NCBI GenBank assembly: GCA_963756025.1
Contig: CAVWMF010000001.1
Location: 248,001 to 312,000 of the forward strand
Direction of reading: 5' to 3'
Source of the DNA: Bog-473 sp963756025
GTDB taxonomy: Bacteria > Actinomycetota > Acidimicrobiia > Acidimicrobiales > RAAP-2
DNA: 64,000 nucleotides
Shown here: one piece after another, positions 38,674-48,400 of the stretch
Layout of the letters: every line of letters begins with the position of its first letter
Numbering within the stretch: the stretch's first letter is position 1
Made by a program: the position numbers and the translations under genes
Notes under the pieces: model-generated
Told to the model about the DNA's origin: nothing
Seen by the model: the letters and a program-made list of their open reading frames with translations, nothing else
Databases searched by the model: none

Positions 38674-39525
38674 CTATCGGGAGAGGAATTCCAGAATCGT
38701 CGGTGCGAGGCGAGGCCACTCGTCGAAGAAGTTCCCTTTGCCGGCGACCGTGAGTCGCTTGACCCGGTTCCACTCGTCCTCACCCCAGGGCGGGTCGACC
38801 AGCTCGGAGCCCGGGATCAGGCGATGTAATTCGAGCGACAGGAACTCAGGATGGTACTCGTCTCCTTTTCCGCCGCGGAAGATGAGCGTCGGTAGCGAGA
38901 GGGCGGCGAGCTCCTCCTCCTTGATCCCGGGCACCGGCGCCTCGGGCATGGGGATGTAGGCGTTCAGCCAGCGCTTCTGGATGTCGATGAACTCCTGGGT
39001 GTCCATGGCGAGGAGTCGTTCCCGGTTGGAAGGGTTCGCCGCCAGGGTGTCATCCCATTGCGGCAGATCCACCACAGCGGGCATGCCGCCGACCAGCGCG
39101 GCGGCGATCACCGGAAGTATGTAGTTCATCGCGAGATACATGGTGCCGAACACGCCCCCGGACATCCACCACACGACAAGCCTGCTGACGACATCGGGGT
39201 GGCGGAGGGCGGTCACGAGCGACAGCCGGGATCCGGCGGAGCCACCGACGAGAACGGCCGGTGCCAGGCCGAGCGCCTGCAGGAGTGCGGCGAGGTCATC
39301 CGCGTGCATCTGCGACTCGGATGCCCCGGTGAACTTCACATCGGACTTGCCCGTATTGGGGCGATCCCACAGCAACACCTGATACTGCGCGGCCAACTTC
39401 TCGGCGAGCGGTCGCACCCCGGGGTACTCCATGCTGAAGCGCCCACCCGGCGTGAGAACGAGAGGATCGCCTTCTCCGAGCAATTCGTAGACGATCCGCC
39501 CTCCGTTGATGTCCATCGACGGCAT
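38674..39525 (-). CDS. Alpha/beta-hydrolase
   Basis: 283 residues. The oxyanion-hole region is PLVLTPGGRFSMEYPGVR, the strand before it GRIVYELLGEGD. The nucleophile elbow is LVGGSAGSRLSLVTALRHPD (G-x-S-x-G form GGSAG). The acid is probably in LIFRGGKGDEYHP. The expected catalytic His after the last strand is not evident: near the end the sequence is VAGKGNFFDEWPRL instead of a G-H motif. It may therefore be an altered enzyme or perhydrolase-like. It stands between unrelated genes. Confidence 0.82.
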   Translation of the reverse strand: MPSMDINGGRIVYELLGEGDPLVLTPGGRFSMEYPGVRPLAEKLAAQYQVLLWDRPNTGKSDVKFTGASESQMHADDLAALLQALGLAPAVLVGGSAGSRLSLVTALRHPDVVSRLVVWWMSGGVFGTMYLAMNYILPVIAAALVGGMPAVVDLPQWDDTLAANPSNRERLLAMDTQEFIDIQKRWLNAYIPMPEAPVPGIKEEELAALSLPTLIFRGGKGDEYHPEFLSLELHRLIPGSELVDPPWGEDEWNRVKRLTVAGKGNFFDEWPRLAPTILEFLSR

Positions 39526-39561
39526 CGAGTCTCCTTTGATCGGTCAGATCCCGGTGATCGT

Positions 39562-42075
39562 TCAGATTCTGGCGCGCTGGGCGCCGGTCGGTGATTCTCG
39601 ACCCGCGGTCGAAGCGGTGTCAAAAGTCGATCCGGATGATCGACTGGTCCTCGTCGAGCGGGCATCGAGCGCCATTTCGTCAGCGTCCTCCACGTCCGCC
39701 TTGAGCGTCACCCGGCCGGTCATGGCGTCCTCGACGTCGACGACGTCGGCCAGCAGCCGGCTGGTCGCGTGTCGTCCGCTCCGGGCCGCCAATTGCACCG
39801 CTCGCCCGAGCTTGTCGGTTGCCCTCTGCTCCTGTCCGGCCCGACGCGCCTGCAGTCCCTCCTGGATCGCCTGGGCCAGTTCGGTCTGGTCCGTGTAGTG
39901 GGCTACGGCATGGCTCATCGGGGTGAAGAGGCTCGCTTCGTCGGTCCAGCTCGCCTTGATCAGGGCCTGGGCGTGCTTGCGGCCGCCCACCATCAGGCTC
40001 ACCCGCGACGCCAACATCTCGGCGTCCAGAGGGCCAGCCGGCACATCGACACCGATGTGGTACTCGCGGACCTCTGTCGTCCACGCGCCAGTGGGAATCT
40101 CGACGGTGTGCGCATCGATGACGCGGGCCCAGGCCGTGAGATCTTCGATGGCCGGCGAGACCTGCCTGACGAACCGCACGTTGGCTCGCTCGGGTACCCA
40201 CACCTGCAGTGTGGCCTCCACTTGGCGCGCCAGCGCAGCATCGATGATGGTCCGGAAGTCTCCTTCCATGTCGGCCGGCTGGCGGATGATGTCCACCGAG
40301 CCGAGGAGGGCCGAAGAGATGGTTCTCAACTCGCTCACCGCCCAGTCGCTGCCGATGCCCCGGCAGTCGCACTGGAACCGCCCGACGGCGGCGGCCACGG
40401 CTTCGTCCAATTCCTGCGCGGTCTCGTCCTCGTCTTTGCCGTCGGTCAGGAGTAGTGCGTGGTGGATGGCTCGGGGACGGAGCGCGCTCAGGCGGGCCGC
40501 GAGGTCGAGCCATTTTCCGATGGCCGTGCCGCCGACGGGTTGGAGGGTGGCCAACGTCGCCACCGCCTCCTGGCGCGTCGCCGGCGATGCCTGCACCAGC
40601 CCGTTGGTCGGCGGGTAGGCGACCTCCGCCGTCTCCGCCCCCCGCACAACGGCAAACCAGACACCGTCAGGCAGGATCTCGAGGGCGGCCCGGGTCGCCT
40701 TGCGTAACGCCCGGATCTTGTCCCACGGATGACCCATCGATCCGGAACAGTCGAGCAGGAAGATCTCGACCGCTTCGCGTGACCGCTCGTCGAACGTCGC
40801 AATGTCGGCACTGACCGAGACGATGGCCTCGATCGAGGACCCGCCGGGGGGCAGGTAAGGATTCTGATGACTGGTCGCCGTGAAGACAGCGGTGAGCGGT
40901 CGTTCGTCGGTATCGTCCTTGCGTCCTTGTGCATCCGACAGCTCGAGGGCCTCGATGGTCCCGGTGCGAGGGAGGATGCGAGCCTGGTGACGGGCCGTGC
41001 CGAACGCAACGAGAGAGCCCTGCACCACCCGGCCGGACGAAGAGCGGACTGAGCCCGAGATCCGTCCCACGATGGCCTCGAGGGCGTCCATGGTGGCCCG
41101 TGCGCCGCGTCCAATGCCGCGTGCAAGTGGCCTCATCACGATTGCGATGACCGAAGTGATTGATCGGATGACGGCCAGCAACGCGCGGCCGATCGCCGTG
41201 CCGCCGGTCCCGACGATGCGGGCCGCCCGCCGTCCGAGTGCGCGCAGCGGGCGCCAGAGTGCGGCGGCCATGAAGGCGAGGACGCCAACGAGGAATCTGC
41301 CGACGGCAGCGAGCCCGTGTGCGATGCGCCCGACGATGCGGGCGATGAGCCACGCCACACCCATGGCAAGCGCGGCGATCACCCGGGCGCCCGCAACGGC
41401 GACAGCCCAGAGGGGAGTGAGGATCCAGATGCAGACGCCGAGGAGGACACGACAGAACGCGAGCAAGGACCGCACCAGCATGGTGAGCACCAACGTCGCA
41501 AGAACGACGCCGGCTGTGACCATGGACCAGAGCAGGCGGGCCGCTCGCCCGAGGAATGTGACGGCACGGGTGATGGTCCAACCGATGGCTGCGGCTATGG
41601 CAACGAATACCCATGCGGTCAATCGCGCGGCGCGTCGCAGTACCGGCGCGAGAAGTCCGCTCACGACCCGGCCCACGAGGTGGAGCACCCGGTCCACTGT
41701 CCACGCGAGGTGCGACAGCCCTCGCCCGCACCAACGGATGATCCCCCGGAGCGGTCGCGAGAGCCGCCACAGTGTCGATCCCGCGGCGGCCAGGGCGGAC
41801 GCCGCGGCCGTCATGCCCTGTCCGACAAAGTGGCCCACGAAGTGACCCACGTGGCGCACAGTGCCGACCAGCAGGCGGATGATCCACGCCACCGCGCCAG
41901 TCGATCCACCGGCACACCGGCGCACGACGAGCTTGCTGATCTCCCACACGGTGGTGAAGGGGAGGAGGACACCGGTGAGCACCCGGGTGGCCAGGCCGGC
42001 TGACGAGTCGACGCCGGTCGTTGTCACTGCTGTCGCTTCCCGATCCACCACCGAAGATGCGGTCGTCCTGTTCAT
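39562..42075 (-). CDS. vWA-domain protein with a long Arg-spaced hydrophobic helical N-terminal half
   Basis: 837 residues from ATG 42075. Residues about 30-370 are a continuous run of hydrophobic stretches broken at regular intervals by one or two Arg/His (IIRLLVGTVRHVGHFVGHFV, AWLIARIVGRIAHGLAAVGR). This looks like a stack of amphipathic or membrane helices. Residues about 430-640 are a vWA domain with a complete MIDAS (FLLDCSGSMG, then TAIG and LTDGKDEDE). A beta-rich C-terminal part (VEIPTGAWTTEVREYHIGVD) and a helical end with QTELAQAIQEGLQARRAGQE follow. It is the last gene of the pknG operon and a paralogue of the vWA gene at 43634-44911. Probably binds a metal-dependent protein partner at the membrane. 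Confidence 0.82.
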   Translation of the reverse strand: MNRTTASSVVDREATAVTTTGVDSSAGLATRVLTGVLLPFTTVWEISKLVVRRCAGGSTGAVAWIIRLLVGTVRHVGHFVGHFVGQGMTAAASALAAAGSTLWRLSRPLRGIIRWCGRGLSHLAWTVDRVLHLVGRVVSGLLAPVLRRAARLTAWVFVAIAAAIGWTITRAVTFLGRAARLLWSMVTAGVVLATLVLTMLVRSLLAFCRVLLGVCIWILTPLWAVAVAGARVIAALAMGVAWLIARIVGRIAHGLAAVGRFLVGVLAFMAAALWRPLRALGRRAARIVGTGGTAIGRALLAVIRSITSVIAIVMRPLARGIGRGARATMDALEAIVGRISGSVRSSSGRVVQGSLVAFGTARHQARILPRTGTIEALELSDAQGRKDDTDERPLTAVFTATSHQNPYLPPGGSSIEAIVSVSADIATFDERSREAVEIFLLDCSGSMGHPWDKIRALRKATRAALEILPDGVWFAVVRGAETAEVAYPPTNGLVQASPATRQEAVATLATLQPVGGTAIGKWLDLAARLSALRPRAIHHALLLTDGKDEDETAQELDEAVAAAVGRFQCDCRGIGSDWAVSELRTISSALLGSVDIIRQPADMEGDFRTIIDAALARQVEATLQVWVPERANVRFVRQVSPAIEDLTAWARVIDAHTVEIPTGAWTTEVREYHIGVDVPAGPLDAEMLASRVSLMVGGRKHAQALIKASWTDEASLFTPMSHAVAHYTDQTELAQAIQEGLQARRAGQEQRATDKLGRAVQLAARSGRHATSRLLADVVDVEDAMTGRVTLKADVEDADEMALDARSTRTSRSSGSTFDTASTAGRESPTGAQRARI

Positions 42076-42122
42076 GCGGACATGGTGCGCCGCACCGGTA
42101 AGGATCCGGTAATGGCGTCCCC

Positions 42123-43637
42123 TCAGCCCGGTGCGGCCGGCGTGCCCCTCTCGTCGGGTGCGGTCCAGCGCAGTTCCGGTTTTTCGAGCACGATCGCCTT
42201 TTCGAGCGCGATGATCTCGGTCGAGGGCTCTACCCCGTGCTCTTCTCTGAGGATGGATTGGTAGCGCTGGAAGGCCCGCAGGGCATGGGTCTGGCGGCCG
42301 GCGCGGTACAACGCCAACATGAGCTGGATCCACCGTCGCTCCCGCAGCGGCTCCTCCTCCACGGCGGCGCTCAGGTCGGGCAGAACGCCGTGATGGTCGC
42401 CCAGTTGCAGCCGGCCTTCGAAGAGGTCCTCTTCCGCGCTGGCTCGGCGCTCCACGAGACGCGCCACCTCCCCGGCTCCGGCCGGCCCGTCGACGAGGTC
42501 GGGCAGAGGTTCCCCCCGCCACAGTTCCAGGGCCCGGGACAGCTCGGCCACCGCCGACCCCGGGTGTCCGGAACGCAGGAGCTCACGGCCGCGTCCCGTC
42601 CGCCGTTCGAAGCGGAACGCGTCGACCTGATCTTTCGTGCCGCGCAGGCGGTAGCCCTGCGGGGTGGTCTCGATGACCTCGGCTCCCAGGGTCTGGCGCA
42701 GCGTCGAGATGTAGCCCTGCAGAGCCTTGTCGGCGGTCGTGGGCTCCTTGTCCCCCCACACGTTCCATTCGAGGTCGCCGGTCGAGACGGCCGACCCGAT
42801 GCGCAGCGCCAAGAGGGCGAGCACGGCGCGCAGCTTCGGGGCGCCCAGTGTCACCGGGTTCCCTCCGACCGAGGCCTGAAGGGGGCCGAGGAGGCGGATC
42901 TCCATCTGCTGGCGACCTCTGATGACCCCGCGCGTGTCCTTCGAGGGGACGGAGACCTCGTGGGACCGTGAGACGCCGATGTCCACGCGTTCCATCGTCA
43001 ACGTCGTCCACGCACCGACGTGGATCTGATCGCCGGCGTGGAGCGGTAGCCGTTGGTTCGCCGGGATCGGATCGCGTTCGGTGTTGAGGAACGTGCCGTT
43101 GGTCGATCCTTGGTCGACCAGGGCCCAACTCCCGTCGGGTTGGCGCATCAGCACGGCGTGCCGGTGCGACACCCCCAGGTCCTCCAGTGATCCCGACAGG
43201 TCGATCTCGGGCTGGATCCCCTTCGATGAGCTGCGCCGTCCGATGCGGACGTGGTCACCGACGAGCGGGAGACGGCGGGTGTAGGTCGTGGCGGGAAAGT
43301 CCATGTCCTCGGGATCGACCATCTCGTAGTACTCCCGGTCCGGCCGGGCGACGACTTCCCAGATCGCCTCCTCCCACACGGCGACGCTGTCCGGCGCGTT
43401 GAGTGAGTACCCGCACTCGCCACAGACGGGGCCGGCTTCCGTAGGCGATCCGCAGTTGGCGCAGAGCCGGGCCGGGGCCACCGCGGCGGACTTGGCTTCC
43501 GGAGGTCTTCGTACGGCGCGTCGTTCTTTCCCACCGCGCCCGCCCGATGACGGAGCGGGCACGCCGAGCGCGATCCCGCACGTGCTGCAGTAGTCCGTCG
43601 CCTCCGAGGCGTGGCCGGCGGGGCAGGTCGTGGTCAG
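42123..43637 (-). CDS. Zinc-ribbon, FHA, winged-helix and BTAD domain regulator
   Basis: 504 residues if started at CTG 43637, which overlaps the upstream vWA stop (CTGA). I chose it because this frame then keeps a full first zinc knuckle (CPAGHASEATDYCSTCG), and no ATG or GTG lies between it and the stop upstream. A later GTG (43570) would lose it. A second ribbon is CANCGSPTEAGPVCGECG. An FHA domain follows (VRIGRRSSS, LGVSHRHAVLM, DQGSTNGTFLN), then a SARP-type winged helix (IRLLGPLQASVGGNPVTLGA) and a BTAD helical domain ending with REEHGVEPSTEIIALEKAIV. Such proteins read phospho-Thr through FHA and act on transcription or on kinases. Position in the pknG/PP2C operon fits a phospho-regulated effector. 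Confidence 0.85.
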   Translation of the reverse strand: MTTTCPAGHASEATDYCSTCGIALGVPAPSSGGRGGKERRAVRRPPEAKSAAVAPARLCANCGSPTEAGPVCGECGYSLNAPDSVAVWEEAIWEVVARPDREYYEMVDPEDMDFPATTYTRRLPLVGDHVRIGRRSSSKGIQPEIDLSGSLEDLGVSHRHAVLMRQPDGSWALVDQGSTNGTFLNTERDPIPANQRLPLHAGDQIHVGAWTTLTMERVDIGVSRSHEVSVPSKDTRGVIRGRQQMEIRLLGPLQASVGGNPVTLGAPKLRAVLALLALRIGSAVSTGDLEWNVWGDKEPTTADKALQGYISTLRQTLGAEVIETTPQGYRLRGTKDQVDAFRFERRTGRGRELLRSGHPGSAVAELSRALELWRGEPLPDLVDGPAGAGEVARLVERRASAEEDLFEGRLQLGDHHGVLPDLSAAVEEEPLRERRWIQLMLALYRAGRQTHALRAFQRYQSILREEHGVEPSTEIIALEKAIVLEKPELRWTAPDERGTPAAPG

Positions 43638-44911
43638 CGCCTCGTCCGTCCCGTGCGAACCGACCGTGACTCGATGATCATCATGTCGACCTCATCCACC
43701 TTGGGCTTGGCCTTCACTCTCCCCGTCGCTGCGTCCTCGATGTCGACCACCTTGGACAACCGGTCGAGCACCTCGTCGTTGCCCGCATCGTGCGCCAGAC
43801 GGGCCGCCTTGGCAAAGAGCCCGGTGGCCTTGCTCATGTCGTCGGCCCGCATGGCATCGACCCCTTCCTGCATGGCGTCGGCCAGTTCGGTCTGGTCCAT
43901 GACTTCGGCCACCCGACGGTTGATCCTCGTCGACAACGCCTGGTCCTCGGTCCATTTGGCGAGCATGGACGCCTGGCCGACCGGCTCGCCGTCGACGACG
44001 AGCGTCACCAGTCCGACCCTCTTTTCGTCCCCCACCTCTCCCGGAGGTACGCGCACGCAGAGGTGGTACTCCCTCGTCTCGTCGCCCCACGAGCCGGTGG
44101 GGTACTCGCCGATCAAAGGACTCGTGTCGATACGTGCGCCCATGAGGTCGACAATCGGCTCCATTTGCTTCAGCACGACGACGTGACCCCCCTGCGGCGT
44201 CCAGACCCGAAGCGTCACCGCGCCGACCTGCCTGCTCAGGGAGGCCTCCATCATGGAGGCGAAGTCCGCCCTCAGCCCGGCCGGGTCCGGGACGATGTCC
44301 TGGGTGCCGAGGAGGGCATTGGCGATCTTCTTGAGCTCGGCCACCGCGAATTTGGCGCCGACGCCGCGGCAGTCGCACTGGAACACTCCCTCGGCCCGGC
44401 GCAGAGCCTCGTCGAGCTCCTCGGGTGACTCGCTCTCGTTGCGGCCGTCGGTCAGCAAGATCGCATGCCGGATCCCGGGCTGGTTCCGGAGCAGCTCGGT
44501 GGTCAGGTTGATCCACGACCCGATCGCCGTTCCCCCATCCGCTTCGAGGCGCCGCAGGGCCTGCTTGGCCTCGTCGCGTGAGGACGTCGTCGCCCGGGCC
44601 AGTGGGGGCGCGGAAGGGTAGACCATCCGGGCCTCATGGTTGCCGGCCACCACGGCGAAGAGGACGCCGTCGGGAAGGCAGTCGATGGCCGCGGCCGTGG
44701 CTTCCTTGGCCTGCCTGATCTTGTCCTTCTTCATCGATCCCGACGTATCGAGAATGATGACTTCGGCGCGGCCCTGGGGATCTTGGCCCGCGGTGCCCGC
44801 CCCGGGAACAGCCGATGTGCCCTCGGCCCGTACGGCGATCACGGCGTTCATGAGCATGCCGCCTGTCGGCAGGTACTCGTTCTGGAAGCTCTCGATATGG
44901 AATTCCGCCAT
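43634..44911 (-). CDS. Soluble vWA-domain protein
   Basis: 425 residues from ATG 44911. The MIDAS is complete: VIILDTSGSMKKDKIR, TAIGSWINLTTEL and ILLTDGRNESESPEEL. A conserved VFQCDCRGVGAKFAVAEL stretch with a Cys-Asp-Cys triplet is shared with the larger vWA paralogue in the same operon. The second half is beta-rich (VWTPQGGHVVVLKQMEPIVD, TGSWGDETREYHLCVRVPPG) and ends with a helical pair. No signal or membrane segment, so cytosolic. It lies between PP2C and FHA-BTAD genes. It likely brings partners together in a metal- or phosphorylation-dependent way. Confidence 0.85.
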   Translation of the reverse strand: MAEFHIESFQNEYLPTGGMLMNAVIAVRAEGTSAVPGAGTAGQDPQGRAEVIILDTSGSMKKDKIRQAKEATAAAIDCLPDGVLFAVVAGNHEARMVYPSAPPLARATTSSRDEAKQALRRLEADGGTAIGSWINLTTELLRNQPGIRHAILLTDGRNESESPEELDEALRRAEGVFQCDCRGVGAKFAVAELKKIANALLGTQDIVPDPAGLRADFASMMEASLSRQVGAVTLRVWTPQGGHVVVLKQMEPIVDLMGARIDTSPLIGEYPTGSWGDETREYHLCVRVPPGEVGDEKRVGLVTLVVDGEPVGQASMLAKWTEDQALSTRINRRVAEVMDQTELADAMQEGVDAMRADDMSKATGLFAKAARLAHDAGNDEVLDRLSKVVDIEDAATGRVKAKPKVDEVDMMIIESRSVRTGRTRR

Positions 44912-44919
44912 TGTCGTTC

Positions 44920-45906
44920 TCACTCCTCCGTTGGGGCGGCCGGACTCCGTCCCGGACCGACCGGGACGACGGCGACGGTGATGTTGTCCTGGCCGCCGGC
45001 GTCGAGGGCGGCGGCCACCAGCATGCGGGCGATCCCTGATGCGTTGGCTGCAGCGCCGGCGGAGACGATCTTGGCGAGACTCTCGGGGTCCTCGAAGTAG
45101 TTCCAGAGCCCGTCGGTGCAGACGATCAGCAGACCGGGTTCGGTCACGTCGAGATCGGTGATGCGGGGATCGGCCGTTTCGGCGTCGGCGCCGATCCAAC
45201 GGGTGATGGAGTGCGCCTCGCGCAGAGCGAAGGCCTCGTCCGGTGAGGCGCCCTCGGCTATCCGCTCCTGGGCCACTGTGTCGTCCACCGTCAAGAGTCG
45301 GCGACCGCCCTCCGATGCACCCAGCCAGTAGGCCCGGCTATCGCCGACATTGGCCACGACGATCTGGCCGGGCGTGGCCAGGGCGACGACCATGGTGGTG
45401 GACGGTGGCAGCTCATCACTGCGGTCTCCTTCGTCCATCGCCACCGCCACGGTGCGCTGCGCCTCGTCGAAGGCCTCGTTGAGGAGTTCGTGCAGCTCGT
45501 CCGTGCGCGGCCACTCGGGCGCGTCCATGGCCCGGCCGAGCACGCCGATTGCCTTTGCGGCCGCAGCCTGGGCTGCCCTGTAGGCCCTCGAGGTGGACCC
45601 CACGCCGTCGCACACCGCAATCGCCGAGCGGTCGCCGACGGAGAGAAGGGCTACCGCGTCCTCGTTGCGCTCCCGGCGCCAGCCCCGGTCCGAGATCGCC
45701 GCCACCGTTCCCTCCGAGAGTTGGATCTGCTGCACCTTCTCCGGGGACACGGAACCTTCCACGCCCGGCACGGTCCCGGGGTCGGCGCCGACCAGCGCAT
45801 CGGTACTCAGCTTGGTGCCGCAGACTTCGCAGTACCGCTCGCCCTCGAAGACGGCGGACCGGCAGGCCGGGCAGGTGTCGATGGTGAGCTCGGCTTCTTC
45901 GCTCAC
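44920..45906 (-). CDS. PP2C-family Ser/Thr protein phosphatase with N-terminal zinc ribbon
   Basis: 328 residues from GTG 45906 (GTGA overlap with the pknG stop). Zinc ribbon: CPACRSAVFEGERYCEVCG. Phosphatase motifs: DRGWRRERNEDAVALL, IAVCDGVGSTSRAYRAA, VVANVGDSRAYWLGAS, ITRWIGADAE, IVCTDGLWNYFED and GGQDNITVAVV, giving all metal-binding Asp residues. It removes phosphate from Ser/Thr and is the natural counter-enzyme of PknG, whose gene it overlaps. There is no membrane segment, unlike mycobacterial PstP. Its zinc ribbon resembles those in PknG and the FHA proteins of this window. Confidence 0.92.
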   Translation of the reverse strand: MSEEAELTIDTCPACRSAVFEGERYCEVCGTKLSTDALVGADPGTVPGVEGSVSPEKVQQIQLSEGTVAAISDRGWRRERNEDAVALLSVGDRSAIAVCDGVGSTSRAYRAAQAAAAKAIGVLGRAMDAPEWPRTDELHELLNEAFDEAQRTVAVAMDEGDRSDELPPSTTMVVALATPGQIVVANVGDSRAYWLGASEGGRRLLTVDDTVAQERIAEGASPDEAFALREAHSITRWIGADAETADPRITDLDVTEPGLLIVCTDGLWNYFEDPESLAKIVSAGAAANASGIARMLVAAALDAGGQDNITVAVVPVGPGRSPAAPTEE

Positions 45907-48400
45907 GTGAGTGTCCGGGGCCGGTAGGCGTTGGCGAGGTCGACCAGTTCGAAACGCTCCTCGTCGGTGTGGGCCAGCTTGGCCAGCGAGCGGTAGGTGG
46001 TTTCGATCGCCGTCCGCACATTGCTCTCGGTCAAGGGCGCCCCGGCGAGCGAGGCCCCGCCCAGCGAGGCGTCGGCCCGCGCTCCGGGGTCGGCCATGGC
46101 GACAGGATCGGCGAGCAGCGCGAGCGTCTGGACATGGAGGTCGCGCGTCAGGGCCAGCCGCACCGACGGCTCGGCTCGCAGGCGATCGAGGAGGTGCGAA
46201 GCGGTGACCAGATCGCTCATGGCGGGATGCTGGCCGGAGATGTCGGCGCACAAGACGCCGCACAGGGCGATCTGGGCCGCAGCGTGCGAGCTGGATGAGC
46301 TCGGGATGCGCTCGAGGGCCGCCACGGCGCCGACCCGGTCCCCGAGCGCTGTCCTGACTCGTGACAGCCCGAAGCTCGCACTGGCGAATCCGGGGTCGGT
46401 GGCGGCCACGATCTCGAACTGGTGGGCGGCCCGGCGCAAGTCGTCCACCGCATCGAGCGACGACATGGTCCCGTTGGAGGGGTGCGCGAGCGCCGCCATC
46501 TCGTAGGACACGGCCAGAGCCAGCCTCGGCGCGAGCTCGCCGGGCAACTCGGAGATGACGGTGGTGAAGTACGAGTGGGCATCCTTGGGTCGCCCCGCGG
46601 CCAGCTGCACCACACCGCGCCACCATGCCGCCCGCCACCCGCTGCTCAGGGCCTCGGGTGAGACGAGTTCGGATTCGGCCTCGGCGAAGGCCCCTTCCTC
46701 GATGAACGAACGGGCGAGGCGGAACGCCACCTCGGGGAGCGCGGTGTCGAAGCCAGGAGGGCCCCGATCTGTTCGGAGCCCGACATGACGATCGTCGCCA
46801 GGACGCCGGCCGCCGGATCGAAGGGGTCGACCGCCGGGACCGGCAGGCTCTGCCAGCTGCTGGCCTCCGCCGCGTTGCCGAGCTCGCCGCTGAAGAGCAG
46901 GCTCGGAGCGGGCCGGGGATCCTTCCCGTCGATCGCCCTGACCTGGCGGAGCACGCCGATCAGCTGCTCACCCATCTCTTCGGCCGACTGGAACCGGGAC
47001 GCCGGGTTGGGGTCCGTCGCCTTCACCAAGAACTCGTAGAAGGCTTCGTAGCGACTGAACAGCGGCACCTCGTTGACCGGTGGGAGCGAGGTGGCGTATC
47101 GCTTCTTGTCCTGGAAGCCCGCGAATTCGAAGCTGAGCACGGCGAGGGTGCGACCGACGGTGTAGAGATCCGAGTTGATCGATGCTCCGACGTCGGGGAC
47201 TTCGGGGGCCTGGTAGCCCACCGTTCCGAACAGGTCGCTCTCCTCACCCATGGCCACCACGCCGCCGAGGTCGATGAGCGTCAGCTGCTCGTCGGTCTGG
47301 ATGGCGTTGTCCGGCTTGAAATCGCAGTAGAGCAAGCCCTGATTGTGCAGGTAGCCGAAGGCCGGGAGGATGGCCAGCATGTAGGCGATGGCCTGCTCGA
47401 GCGGCAACGGCGCGCCGGTCTCCGCCCTGGTGCGCGCCCGGATCTCTCGCAGCGACTCGCCGGCCACGTACTCCATGACGATGTAGCCGGCGTCTTCGTG
47501 CTGGACGAAGTTGTAGATCTGGACGATGTTCGGGTGCTTGACCTCCGCCAGGAATTGGCGTTCGGCGACGGCGGCCGCCGCGGCTGCTTCGTCCTCCGAA
47601 TCGAGCAGGCCCTTGAGCACCACCCACACGTAGCCGCCCCGGTGCGACAGGTTCAGGTTCTGGGCCAGATAGATCCAGCCGAGCCCACCGTGGGCGATGC
47701 ATCCGGCCACGCGGTATTGCCCCGCCACCAGGTCGCCTTCCCAGAGCTTCGGCGAGAACGAGAACGGCGCTCCGTCCTCGGGGCAGAATCCCTCGGTCCG
47801 ACCGGGCCGACCTTCACGGCTGCGGCCGACCTCATGGCCGCAGCGGGCACAGAAGCGCTTGCGCTCGGGCACCTCTGGATTGGCGAGCAGCACCGAACGG
47901 GGATCGCGCCGCGGGACGGACGGCATCTCGACGAGTCCGGCGCCCAGGCTTCCCCTGGTGCCCCCACCGAAGCCACCCGAGCCACCGGTGCGCCCCGACG
48001 GTGCCCCCTCACCCGCGCTCGCCCTGAGCGTGTTGGTGTCCGGAGAGGTCGATCCACTGATCGGCGCGGCCGTCCCCAGGGTGGCCGGGTGCCCGCCGCC
48101 ATTGGACCCCGAACCTCCCGACGGCGTCGGCGACGACTGGGGGGCGAAGCCGCAGACGTTGCAGTAGCCGTCTTCGATGATCCCCGGACCCGGGCAGTCG
48201 ACGCGCACGCAGGCCAGTTCGCCGGCGTTGGTGGCGGTGGGGTCCGGCGCGGGTGAGGGCGCCGGGGCGGCGGCGGGTGCGGGCGCCGGGGCGGCGGCGG
48301 GTGCGGGCGCCGGGGCGGCGGCCAGTGGCGGATTACCGCATACGTCGCAGTACCCGCCGTCGATCTCGCCGGTGCACCCGGTCCTCAGGCAGTTGGCCAT
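45903..48400 (-). CDS. pknG: PknG-like Ser/Thr protein kinase (one frameshift before the TPR domain)
   Basis: ATG 48400. The N-terminus has Cys-rich knuckles (CTGEIDGGYCDVCG, IIEDGYCNVCG), a Pro-Ala linker, then a rubredoxin-like pair (FCARCGHEVGR, GFCPEDGAPF). The kinase domain shows GGLGWIYLAQNLNL, the ATP Lys in VVLKGLL, catalytic YCDFKPDNAIQ and DLGGVVAMG, and the family stretch SDLYTVGRTLAVLSFEF. At about 46750 the frame changes. The C-terminal TPR domain continues as VAFRLARSFIEEGAFAEAES to GANAYRPRTLT-like end (LANAYRPRTLT). Total about 832 residues. PknG phosphorylates GarA/OdhI and so controls 2-oxoglutarate and glutamate metabolism. Sits with glnH and glnX as in mycobacteria. Confidence 0.93.
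48249..48320 (-). repeat. Three copies of a 24-bp repeat coding Pro-Ala tracts in PknG
   Basis: On the plus strand the unit starts GCGGGTGCGGGCGCCG and ends GGGCGGCG. The first copy (48249-48272) has one mismatch; the copies at 48273-48296 and 48297-48320 are identical. On the coding strand it gives an AAAPAPAP-type linker between the two zinc knuckles. Confidence 0.9.

Noticed and set aside
45903..46730. Separate TPR protein gene downstream of the kinase
   Set aside because: Its sequence is the normal C-terminal TPR domain of PknG, joined by one frame change near 46750.
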